A stretch of 64,000 nt of DNA from contig JAOVVO010000007.1 of assembly GCA_028564675.1 (NCBI GenBank), positions 310,001 to 374,000 on the forward strand, read 5' to 3'. The notes under the pieces were generated by a model. That model saw only the letters and a list, made by a program, of their open reading frames with translations. It did no database searches and was not told the DNA's origin. This document shows positions 1 to 10,805 of this stretch, piece after piece (position 1 is the stretch's first letter; every line of letters begins with the position of its first letter). The DNA comes from Onchocerca lupi. Its lineage: Eukaryota; Nematoda; Chromadorea; Rhabditida; Onchocercidae. A program made the translations under genes and the position numbers.

Positions 1-122
1 GATCGCAAGCCAATCCAATTCTGAAGCCAAATCCAATTTATTGTTCTTTCATTTTCAAAATGAAAAAACTTATGAATAGAAAGAGTAAAACTTTCAAAAA
101 AAAAAGAGAAGAAAAAAAAAAC

Positions 123-2542
123 CTGTTCCGAATGTTTGATGAAACTAGTGCAGATAATTCATTTTCATCGATGCCTTCATCAGTTTCAGTTCTTATTAAT
201 ACGTCATTGAAACCCGTCAAACTGAGTCGTTCAAGTTCTTCAGTCTGTTTTTCTGACAATTGCACTGACAGTCCGATAATGTGGGTAAATGAGAGCTGAG
301 AAAGAAAATCACGTATTTCATTTGGGCTACTGTGATCCGAATATTCAATATAGCGCATCCTTTCATTTCTGGAAGTTTGATTACCATAATACGCAATTTA
401 ACATAAGACAAATACATTTCCAAGTTTGAAAATATTTCTAAATTTCTTTCTAGAATTCTTTCGACAAGTGTTTTGCTGATGCAGATTTGATTGACAGGTT
501 GTAAAATGATACCAGCCAACTGCTAATATCATTCTATCACTGTTAAATTCCCCACAAACAACAATATGCTTTCTCCAGAATTATACAGTTATTTGGGCAT
601 ACATATAAACAAAAATTAAAAATATATTTATTCTTACTTAATGACTGAATTGGGCTTGATATGCCGTAACATAGAGGCATCGATGACATAAGTATCCGTA
701 TCGTAGAGGATTGAACGAATATTTCTGGATTAAATGGTCTTGAAACTCAAATCGAACTTTATACAATAAATTATTTCAGCAGTCAACGACTTTATCCTGA
801 TGGATAGTTTGACATAAGTAGCAATTTTTATCAATCTAATTTTCTAGATATATAGATTAAAAAAAAAATTATTTAATTCCCTAGATATATAGATTTTTTT
901 TATTTATTTATTTATCCTAAATATTGCCAGAAGCTCTCTACTATAAATGGATTTAACTTTACTTACTGCCTTGTACAGGTCCAAATAAAAGTTTCTGCCT
1001 TCTCGGTTGTAAAATATTCATTTAATCCAAGAATTCCGGCTATTTGGAAGCGAACATAATCAACCCATACCTTGCACTGCAAAAGGTATTAACATGCAAA
1101 AGTCAGCAAACATTTCTGTTTTTTGCCGATATGCTTCAGAATGCTTTCGACAAAATTGAAAAAGCAAGACAAATTTCGATAAAATTGATATTTGCAATTG
1201 ATACACCTACTTTGAATTCCATAGCTATGTCAACAAGTAATTGTTCACGACCAACTTTCGGGACCATAATCGTTACCGGTTTAGAATCATTAAAAAAGAA
1301 TTCACGCAGAAGATGGCATATTTCAGCTGCTGAAGCTTCTCGACTAGGAAATTCTTCTCGAGTGCAATTAATATATGTGGTATCCAAATATATTTTGCTA
1401 AGACTTCTCTAAACAAATTATTTGCAGATTAACACAATAACTTCTCTTCAAATAAATTTATGTCTGCCTCTACATATTACTAAGTAAATAAAACTTGTCA
1501 TCTTTTGCCTTATTATCAATTAAATGATAAAACTAATATACTTTGCTATGCATTGTGTATACAAAAAAAAAAAAAAAAAAAAGAACTACAGAAATTTCAA
1601 TGCAAACTAACCTCTTGCAAAACTGACACCGCAAATATATTTTGATAAAGTCGAATATCAGCTCGGAAATCACCCGTAAAAAGAATTCGACTATCTGATA
1701 TTCGATCACCTTCAAAGAGAAACATAACAGAACCAGGGATATGATTTGCATCTAATAGCATCACTGAGAAGCCATTCATATGATGCCAAACATTTAGGTT
1801 CAGAGGATGAATTAAGTGGCTTCTAATTCCAGCACGTTTTGATCTCGAACGATGAGTAACGATTGGAAGAACCTGAGCTGTTATAGGTGAGCAGTATATA
1901 GTACCATTATTCCATTTGTTCTGTAACAGAAAACGAATGTATAGATTCAGGTATTATTAAGCTTAGTAAATGATAATCGTTTTAGAAATAATCAAAATTT
2001 GAAATCCAGACTGCAATCCGACAGTCAAAACGAATGAAAACGAAAACTATAAACGGAGTATCTCCAATAATCCCAGCATTATGTATGTTAACAAAATTAT
2101 CATTGTACTTCATTTATTAACATGGTAATTCATTTATCAGAATACTTCAGCGCTGTATTCCTAATCAACCATCAATAATGGTCAAAGGGAATGATCAATG
2201 ACCACAGAGTTCATGAAAATATATAGTTGCATACGGATTCATTAATACGAGGTCAGTATCAGTTATGAATATAATTCAAACTTATTTTTCGAATTAATAG
2301 GTCCCCATCTTTATGCAAAATCTTGACAAGCCAGTTATGGCATACGAAAAATTAACGAAAAGCAGCGAATTTATTAGCATAAAATGCCTTAACAGTTGAA
2401 GCTGCCAATTATAAAAACTTACATCAATAGCACCATAATGATCGGAGTGTGCATGAGTTAGGAAATAATACTCAATGGCAGAATCTCTCGGGAACTTATC
2501 GATCGCGATAAATCCATCAATCAATACACCTGATTGTGGCAT
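123..2542 (-). CDS. SNM1/Apollo-type 5' exonuclease (DCLRE1B-like), 3' end not resolved
   Basis: Likely exons on the minus strand: 2542-2423, 1920-1612, 1408-1211, 1076-967, 724-638, 572-513 and 359-123. All phases join, giving about 373 aa so far. An acceptor at 2553-2554 lies just upstream of the ATG, as for trans-splicing. What is seen: the start MPQSGVLIDGFIAID, then the zinc-binding HAHSDH motif (about residues 30-35), YCSPITA, LLDANHIPGSVMFLFEG, FTGDFR, YLDTTY, and YSDHSS near the end of the beta-CASP region. These match human Apollo/SNM1B in order and spacing. The known family role is a 5'-to-3' DNA exonuclease acting at telomeres and crosslinks; Caenorhabditis MRT-1 carries a related nuclease domain. 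No OB-fold precedes the nuclease here. The last two junctions (572-513 and 359) are the least certain. The donor at 122 points to a further exon near or beyond the left edge. Artemis or SNM1A are possible alternatives, but the N-terminus fits Apollo best. Confidence 0.85.
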
Positions 2543-2941
2543 CTAATGCAACCTGAAGAAATAATAAAATCACACTCTGATCCTCCACTCCTCGATCAGA
2601 TCAAACAATCGGTTCCAACTTCTTCTCTCGCAACCTATCCATCACCTAACTGATTCTCTGTTAACCACCAACTCATGCTAATTTTTGTAATTCTCTCATT
2701 TTCTTCTTACGCCACTATCAATCAAAATGGTTTCTGCATGCTTCATCACTCTCTTCTATTCTCATACTTTTGATGCTCTTTTTTTCTACTTTTCTTCTTT
2801 TCCACATTTTCTACAGCTCTAATCAAAAACTGGACTGTCAATGCTGGAAGAGAGATCCGCCAAGTCGTCTTCTTTCCCTTCAGACAACTCCTTGTTCTGC
2901 TTGTTTCTCCATATCATCATTATCACCTTTGATAAGGGGTC

Positions 2942-2966
2942 ACTCCAATCATTGATTGATTGGAGT
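2942..2966. repeat. Short inverted repeat, 10-bp arms
   Basis: ACTCCAATCA at 2942-2951 is exactly complementary to TGATTGGAGT at 2957-2966, with a 5-nt loop. It sits in the centre of the divergent spacer. It could be a protein-binding palindrome or part of an old repeat. Confidence 0.6.
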
Positions 2967-3301
2967 ATCTGATAGAGTAAGGTCTCCAGAGAGTCGGGTT
3001 GACATAACTTGGTGGTCTACCTGTGACACGTAGCAAGGAGTGGGTGTGGATGGACGGTTAACATCCATGTATTGGGAAACTGACAAGTTCCTCGAGATCT
3101 GTTGTAAGTCGACCTGGAGGAATCCGAGGTCGGCAAGTCCTTTTTTCAACTTTTCCTTTGATGTAGCACTTCCACTTAGTTTTCGACACATATTGACCTT
3201 TTTCTTCAATTTATTCACTTGTCCGAACTATTTAATTCATTATCTGATGATACTTGTGCTAGGACTACTGATAAATGTATCCATCGGACATCTGTGTTTT
3301 T

Positions 3302-3347
3302 GCACAGTGATAAGCCGCGGAGCTGCACAATGATAAGTTGCGGGCCT
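3302..3347. repeat. Imperfect tandem repeat, 2 x 23 bp
   Basis: Two adjacent 23-bp units (3302-3324 and 3325-3347) share 18 of 23 positions, including GCACA, TGATAAG and GCGG. They lie about 420 bp upstream of the glucosidase II start codon. Such a pair could be duplicated binding sites, but this is only positional inference. Confidence 0.6.
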
Positions 3348-3762
3348 TCGCAATTCGTTGATTATCATTTATATCATTTTTCTGCATCATTTGTTGCTTT
3401 TTTTCTTTTTTTTTAATTACCTGTTCTATTGAGATGTGCGATGTGAACGAGTAGTACTGTTCCATTTTTTCATAGTAATTTGCTTTACTTTGCTACTTCA
3501 ATAATTAATACGGGTATTAATTTGACGTGCGCAAATGTACTTGTCTGTTCATCTGAATATATCCAGCATTTTTTTAGTACATGAAACTAAACATCGAATA
3601 ATTAAGCGAAAGTTAACTGCTGGATGACATTAACTTTTCCTTACCCGTGTTGTTCCCAAGAAATAGTCCTGGAAGCGATAGAAGGCAGTTTTTTCGTCAC
3701 AAGAAAAACTACTACACTGTATGTTTTACTTTTAGGCACACTGGAGTTGAAGTTTAGGATCG

Positions 3763-6700
3763 ATGTGGGACGTTATGTTGAAATTTATGACCCTTAGAAT
3801 TATTTTTATCTTTTTCATCTATGTATCGATCATTCAAGCAGTTGATAGAAGTAATTTCAAGAAATGTGAACAGTCGGGTTTTTGCAAGTTTGTTTTTTTT
3901 TTTTTTTTTTTTTGTTTATAAAATCGTTTGTTATATTTGAAACAAAATGAGAAAGAAGTGGCATATTGATGAATAGCGGAAGTAGAGAAGACAAAACATA
4001 TAACTGCAACGTGGAAGTTATGGTTTCCACAATTCATTTACAGATTGTCTAATCTGTACATATAGACATGAAACCTGCAACTTTTGGAAAAATTAAAAAT
4101 TTGAAGTCTGTAGTACTTCGTCTGAAAGGGTAGCGTTATTTTCTCGTTTATGAATTTTCAGTTAAATAATTGTTCAGAATATTTTAAAATATTAGAAATG
4201 TGATGTTGCAGGCGGCATAGAACACAAACAGAGAAAGCGAATTATGTAGTAACTGCAGGAACCGTATTGCATAATAGTTCAGCGTTGACTGCGGATTTAG
4301 AAAGTAGGGTTAATAAATTGAAATTGAGTATCGTATCGTTGAATGATGCAACAATAAGATTGTTAATTGATGAGAAAGAAGGATCGATACGACCACGATT
4401 TCAACCTTTAGATGCCTTAAAGGATGGAAGCAACTTGAAAACTTTGGAGTAAGTTTTCTGATTCTTTATCAATTATTCGGCACGAAAATTTGTTCTCATT
4501 TCAAGAAATTTCGAATTCATGAAATTTTTTGGCACTCATCGTCGCTTTTATATATATCTTGTTATCCTCAGTTGAATTATTAAAACCAAATATGGAGGTC
4601 TTTAATACGGGATACTGCTGATTTTCTCTTTCAGAATTATCTTATAATTAGAAAATTTAAATGCATAATTTTCATTTGAATTTTAGATTATTTGTTTGAG
4701 CTTTTGTTCGATGTTGATGTTTATAACTGTATTAGTATCAGTTTTCTATATAATTTTCTATTGTAGCTTTAAGTCGGTGGAAGTTAACGACAATTCTACT
4801 GTTATAATTACAGCAAACAATGCAAAGGTGTTACTGAATTATGAACCATTCCGAATTGACTTATTCATTAAAGATGAATTAGTTATTAGTATTAATCCCA
4901 ACAATGCATTGAAGTTTGAACAATTTAGAAAAAAGGTATGTTTTTCAGTTTCACTGTCATCTTGCGATTATTGCCACTTATAAAATAATTTATCATTATT
5001 TCTGAGTTGAAGTTGCTCAGTTACTAATCAAATATTACTTAATTCAAATGAATAAAGGTTTGGATGTGTAATAACACATGTTTGTTTTTTAAGGAAGATG
5101 GAGATGAAGCAAAAGCAGCAGAAGGTTTCTGGGATGAGAATTTTAAAAATCATCACGATTCTAAACCGTTTGGTATTTCTAATTTATCACTTTGTTTGTT
5201 AAGTTTGAGGTCTATTTTTATTTTTTTTTTTTCATAGATTCTGTTTAGTTGTATTGATTCCGTTTAAAATCTTCAGGATCAAGTTCTGTTGGTATTGATT
5301 TATCGTTTATTGGTTATAAATTCATATATGGTTTACCCGAACACGCGGACAGTTTTTCATTAAGATCTACAACGTGAGTGTTTCAGCATATTTGGATGTT
5401 TTATGAATATTAACATCCTTATAAGCTCCCTTTTGGTTAATTGAAGTAGCATAACTTTAGTAATAGATATCATTAGTTATCTGCTATCAGTATCAATAGC
5501 AATTCTTCGATCACAACACTAGAAAGTCAGATTGTGATTCTTAGTTTTTGGCTTTGTCCTTTCAAAAAAGATTTTCCAGATCTGTGGATCCTTATCGATT
5601 ATATAACTTGGATGTTTTTGAATTTGAAGTTAATGAACTTATGTCCCTCTACGGTGCAGTACCTTTTTTGCTGGCCCATAATAAGGAGCATTCATTGGGC
5701 TTGCTTTGGTTAAATGCTGCCGAAACATGGGTGGATATTGACTCTTCAACCACGGATAAGGCATGTTTCATTCTCGTTTTCACTTTTTTTTTGACTAGAA
5801 ATATCAACAAATTGTTGTGAATGGATCAGTTAGGTGAGAAATGAAGTAGTAATTCAATAAAGATTTCTGATTTTTACAGAACCTTTTTCTATACTCAAAG
5901 ATCAAAGATTTTTTTTTTATAAATTTTCAGTGCAAGGGATTATTCAAACGATTCAAACAATTTTACCAATTAATTTCAGGGCATTCTGCGCTCACTTGTT
6001 GAGAAATTCAGAAGAAATTCCGTAGATGTGCCACAGATTGATGTTCATTTCATGTCGGAATCTGGTCTCATTGATTTTTTCTTAATGTTCGGTCCAAAAC
6101 CTGATGATATATTCAGGCAAAATTCTGAATTGACTGGTGTTTATCCATTACCACCTGTATGTATTCATTATTTTGTTTTTTTCACATTATTATACTTATT
6201 CATATTTCGTTGAAATTGGGAAGTGTGAACTCAAATTACAGAAAGCAAATATTTTTCAAATATTCCTCACCTTTATAAATTATTCTCTAGCTTTTTGCAC
6301 TGGGTTATCATCAGTGCAGATGGAATTATAATGACGAGGAAGATGTTCGTGAAGTACATGCGAATTTTGATAAACACGATATACCAGTAGATGCAATTTG
6401 GCTTGATATTGAACATACTGATGGGAAACGATATTTCACATGGGATCCTAATAAATTTTCAAAACCAAAAGAAATGATCGATAGTTTGGTAGCGAAAGTA
6501 AGTTTTTGAAATGATTCACTATTGAAAATTTTTTTTGGACTTGTGCTCTAATTTTTACTCAAATTGTAATTGTTCTTGTATATTTGCAGGGACGCAAAAT
6601 GATTACAATCATTGATCCTCATATAAAAAAAGATAATAATTACCACGTATACAAAGAAGCAAAAGAACTTGGTTACTTTATAAAGGTATGCTAAACTTGG

Positions 6701-9700
6701 TTACTTTATAAAGGTATGCTATGTTTTTTTCACAGAGTCTTTTTTTTTTCAATATTATAAAAATTGCTTAAGGGTTGAAACTTGACTGATTCCATTCTTC
6801 ACTTATTTGCTTGCAACTTCAAATGCATTCATATTATTAGTTATTTTCTTGTATCGCATTGTGTCTTTTATGTTTTACAGTTTTCACAAGGTTTTATTCT
6901 GAGTTTAATTTATCCTTATTTTTATTGTTGCCATTGATTTAGAAAAGGGATGGTGAGGAGTATGAAGGACATTGTTGGCCGGGTGCATCAGCATATCTTG
7001 ATTTTCTGAATCCAGCAGTCCGTAATTTTTGGGCAAATAAATTCTCTTTCGATCAGTATGCTGGTTCAACGCAAGATCTGTTCACATGGAATGATATGAA
7101 TGAGCCATCAGTATTCAGTGGTCCAGAAGTAACAATGGACAAAGATGCCAGACATTTTGGAGATTGGGAACATCGTGATATCCACAATATTTATGGTTTT
7201 TATCATGTTAGTTACAAATTTTAAAAACCGTTGTAACTTTATTTTTTTTTTATCTATTTGGATATTTATCAGTTTATTTATATTATTTTTAATGACATTC
7301 ATAGGAGTTCGGTTTTGATTTAGGATGAAATGTAAATAAGTTTTGAATATAATAAGAATAATCAACTTAATTTTAACAATTTTTATAGCATTCGTCAACT
7401 TATCTCGGTCATCTAGCGCGTACAAATGGTCATAAACGACCATTTATACTAACACGATCATTTTTTGCTGGTAGCCAACGTACAACAGCTGTATGGACCG
7501 GTGATAATACAGCAAGTTGGCAACAATTAAAAATAACCGTTCCAATGCTACTGTCATTGTCCATTTCTGGTATACCACATGTTGGCGCTGATGTTGGTGG
7601 TTTTTTTGGTAATCCAGATGAACAACTTTTAATACGTTGGTATCAGGTAATGGTATTATTAAATTATATTTGGCTGTGAAACTGCTTATCTAAAGAATAA
7701 ATTCATAATTAAATTTCACATTTCTATTTGAATTAATTGATGTAAGTACGTACAGACTAAAATTATTTATTGTGGCCAAAAATGTGTATAGACCTTGTTT
7801 TTTCAGGTCGCCGCTTTCCAGCCATTTTTTAGATCTCATTCCCACATTGACACGAAGCGTAGAGAACCGTGGTTATTCTCAGATAGCACGAAATTAGCAA
7901 TTCGAAAAGCAATTCGAACTCGTTATTCTCTTTTGCCTTACTGGTAACTTTTTGGATTGTGCTGAAAATAACTTTCTTTTTTGTAAATTGCTTTAGAGAA
8001 CGATATCGTCATGAATTATCTATTTCCTTAACAGTAAATTAAAACTTTTAGAATCTTGATTAGAATATTGAGATTTTTTACTGTTTTTATTGAATGATTT
8101 TTTCTAGCTTTAAAAGTATTATTTTACTGCACTACACGAATGCTATTGATAATACTTTTAAAATCGTGGCATGTGTTCTTTATCTTGAAATATTATTGCA
8201 CCATTCTTTTCGATTATATGTTGCATTGTCATACCTGCTCTACATCTATTTAGGCTTGTTATAATCCTCTAATATTACTTAGGTACACGTTGTTTTACGA
8301 ACATACTCTAACCGGAAAACCACCGATGAGACCGTTGTGGAGCGAATTTCCGGATGATGAAGATTCATTTGATGAAGAACGTGAGTGGTTGATAGGTCCC
8401 AGCTTACTCGTGCGTCCAGTAATGGATCCGGATGTCCAATCTGTCTCGTTATATTTGCCAGGTAAAAGAAACGTAATATGGTATGGATGGAATGATCATA
8501 AGGTATGATATTTTTTTCTACTATCCTTAATTACGGGTCATATAAAGGATAGCAAGAAACAAAGAATGAAAGTTTTTATCTGAAAGTTCTTATCCGTAAA
8601 ATTTAGTGATGGTGTAAGTAATAAAGAATATTGTTTCGAATTTGCAATATTTCCTTCAGAAAAATCCATCGTGATGTTAAGAGTGAAAGGCTTTTTTTCT
8701 TTAGGGTCATGGAGCTCCTGGTGCTGTTTACGTGGATACACCAATCGATGTAATACCGCTATTCCAACGAGGTGGTACTATCATTCCAACATGGGAGAGA
8801 GTACGACGAGCTTCATCACTGATGATTCAGGATCCTATTACTTTGTATATTGCAATCAACTTTAATGTAATTTTTTTATTAAATTTGTGTGATAAGCTAT
8901 AGAAGCGAATTCTGTTGGTGTAAGATTTCCTTTTTGTAGAACCCTATCTTATCTTTTTGGAAGTTCTTTAGAAGTGACGAATTATAATAGAGTTTTTGTC
9001 TTTATGAAGCGCCAAATCGCTGCAAAATTCTGCAGAAATTTTGAAAGGAGAAGTAATTAATTCATTTTTGAAATATAAAATCACATACATATCTGAAGTA
9101 TTCTAAAACTTCTCCAAGTGTGATTATATATCATTTTATATCATTTTTATATCATTTTATATCATGATATATATCATTTTATATTATATTATATCTTGAT
9201 GCATTGCAAAAATTTTTTTTAGGGTGATTATGCAAATGGGACAATTTATATGGATGATGGGGAGACATTTGAATACAAAAATGGTCAGTATTTCTATTGG
9301 GGTTTCATCTATAAGAAGGAAGGCGATCAGTTGCATTCAATTTCATCGAAGAATTTGGATAAAAGGGGAAAATTAGAAAGTGATGCTATTATAGAAAAGA
9401 TTATAATACGAGGTGTTCGATATTATCCTACTAACGTCCATATTTATTTAGATGGTAATCATTTTTATATTCATAATTTTTTGATTCTTAAATACTTTTC
9501 TAAGTTTCAAATAACTAAATTTTAAATATGTCAGCTTCCCGAAATTCAACAATAGTCAATTGAAGCATAATTTGTTTTTTGCATTCCCTTATTTTTTAGA
9601 TTGGAATCCAGAAACTGCTGATTATACTCATGATCGCGATGCTCAAACTCTAATTATTCGAAAACCAAATATCCTATTAACGCAAGAATTCAGAATTGAT

Positions 9701-9712
9701 ATTCACATGTAA
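3763..9712 (+). CDS. GANAB: Glucosidase II, catalytic alpha subunit (GH31)
   Basis: Trims the inner glucoses from N-glycans in the ER during the calnexin cycle, as partner of a non-catalytic beta subunit. Exons: 3763-3887, 4212-4448, 4767-4935, 5094-5172, 5277-5373, 5580-5760, 5980-6156, 6291-6497, 6590-6685, 6943-7206, 7389-7646, 7807-7943, 8283-8502, 8705-8866, 9223-9454, 9600-9712. They join to 918 codons including the stop (human is about 944 aa). In-frame ATGs lie at 3763 and 3775; both lead into a hydrophobic signal peptide ending near IQA|VDRSNFK. The cysteine-bearing VDRSNFK..CE motif, SVGIDLSF, GLPEHAD, YRLYNLDV, WLDIEHTDGKRYFTWD, FTWNDMNEPSVF (catalytic nucleophile Asp), WTGDN, and GADVGGFFGNP all follow in family order. 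There is no KDEL, as expected because the beta subunit retains it. An acceptor at 3734 suggests trans-splicing. Intron 6 may have a GC donor (AAG|GCATGT at 5761), although an in-frame GT further on is possible. Confidence 0.95.
6666..6721 (+). repeat. 28-bp perfect tandem duplication across an exon-intron border
   Basis: Bases 6666-6693 are repeated exactly at 6694-6721. The unit includes the last coding bases of glucosidase II exon 9 and its GTATGC donor, so two identical 5' splice sites stand 28 bp apart (6685|6686 and 6713|6714). Only the first keeps the reading frame; use of the second would meet a stop (GTA TGC TAA). Confidence 0.95.
9124..9200 (+). repeat. AT-rich tandem repeat (TATATCATTTT-like units)
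   Basis: Five or so degenerate units of about 11-14 bp built on TATATCATTTT occupy the end of intron 14 of the glucosidase II gene, some 25-100 bp upstream of the next exon. It is probably a polymorphic simple-sequence tract. Confidence 0.8.
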
Positions 9713-10285
9713 TTGCGAACGACCTTTAATAGCACTTCAGTTTTCCCGCGTGGATTAAAATATAGTAGAACTACAAGAAATTTTTTACTCTGTATCTGTG
9801 TTACTTGTGGATGTAAAGTTCACATGAGACTCTTCATAATTTAGATTCAAATTATCAATTTCTTGTTGCTAATTTTGAAAATAGGTTGTAATTGTTATAT
9901 GTTATAATATCTGTAGAATTTGTGGCACGACTTTTCCTGACTTGTACTCGATTGGTAAATTATTACTTAAATCTATTGTCCGACCGCTAACTTTTCAACT
10001 TATTTATTTTTACTCTTCTCCCAATTCTAACAATTTTAATGCAGCAGAAATTTGAATTTTGAGTAAATTAATATTTTGGAAAGTATACATGCATTATTCC
10101 GTTATTCCTACCTTCGGGATGATCATTACTGCTCAATACCGTATTCGCTGTCATCAATAATGCGAAGGCGATAAACATGTATTAGTTTCATAAATGTTTA
10201 TGCATTCCTCATTTGTAATCTAAAATATCTGTAGCAGCATGTGTTTGTTGTTGGTGCTGTAGTAATTGTATTTTTTTCAGTAAAA

Positions 10286-10313
10286 TTTATTTTATTTATT
10301 TACTCTTAATAAA
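10286..10313. terminator. Candidate bidirectional poly(A) signal region
   Basis: AATAAA on the plus strand at 10308-10313 lies about 600 bp past the glucosidase II stop. Three overlapping AATAAA hexamers on the minus strand (TTTATT at 10286-10300) lie about 500 bp past the CPT1 stop. Both genes converge here, so one short AT-rich block could serve both 3' ends. No other feature is visible between 9713 and 10805 except a 12-bp palindrome at 10674-10685. Confidence 0.4.
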
Positions 10314-10805
10314 AAATTATTCGGAATGTGCATAAAAATAAATATTAAGAAATTTAGGATATTTTATGTTCTGAAAATCGCAGAAATGTCGTGAATTGAT
10401 TGTATCAAATGTTTCTTAAGTCGATGGGAATCCTGCAATAGGCATAAAAATAGAAATTATTGAGGTAGATTGACCAACTTTTGTTGCCGAATAGTTGCTT
10501 TCTCGATTTACCGAATTATGTATAGAAAATTTGAAATTCTTCCAAGGGTCGTGATTCAGCGTCGGTGTTACATGAAGAAATATAGTTGCAAGTCTTGATT
10601 TTAGTTCATTTCTTTTTGAAACAATACTGTCGGGGTTATCATCTTTTCTTCACCTATAGCAAAGGTGAGAGAGACCCCCGGGGGTATGCATGCACTCGCA
10701 TATTAGAAAATTGAATACACAACGAATCAAAATCGAGAAAATTAAAGCACTGAGGATGCATTTAGTTCACCGAGAAATCCAATCTTCTAGAACATTGGGA
10801 AGGAT

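Larger units (their letters stand above)
2543..3762. other. Divergent intergenic spacer, compositionally odd
   Basis: This spacer separates two divergently transcribed genes and should hold both promoters. I see no clear TATA or known factor site. From about 2565 to 2890 the plus strand is pyrimidine-rich (runs of CTC, TTCTTC). From about 2940 to 3350 the GC content is visibly higher than in neighbouring spacers. That part contains a 10-bp inverted repeat (2942-2966), an 89-codon open frame on the minus strand (3218-2949) with no recognisable domain, and a 23-bp imperfect tandem repeat (3302-3347). A short unknown gene or an old repeat copy is possible, but I cannot support either. Confidence 0.5.
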
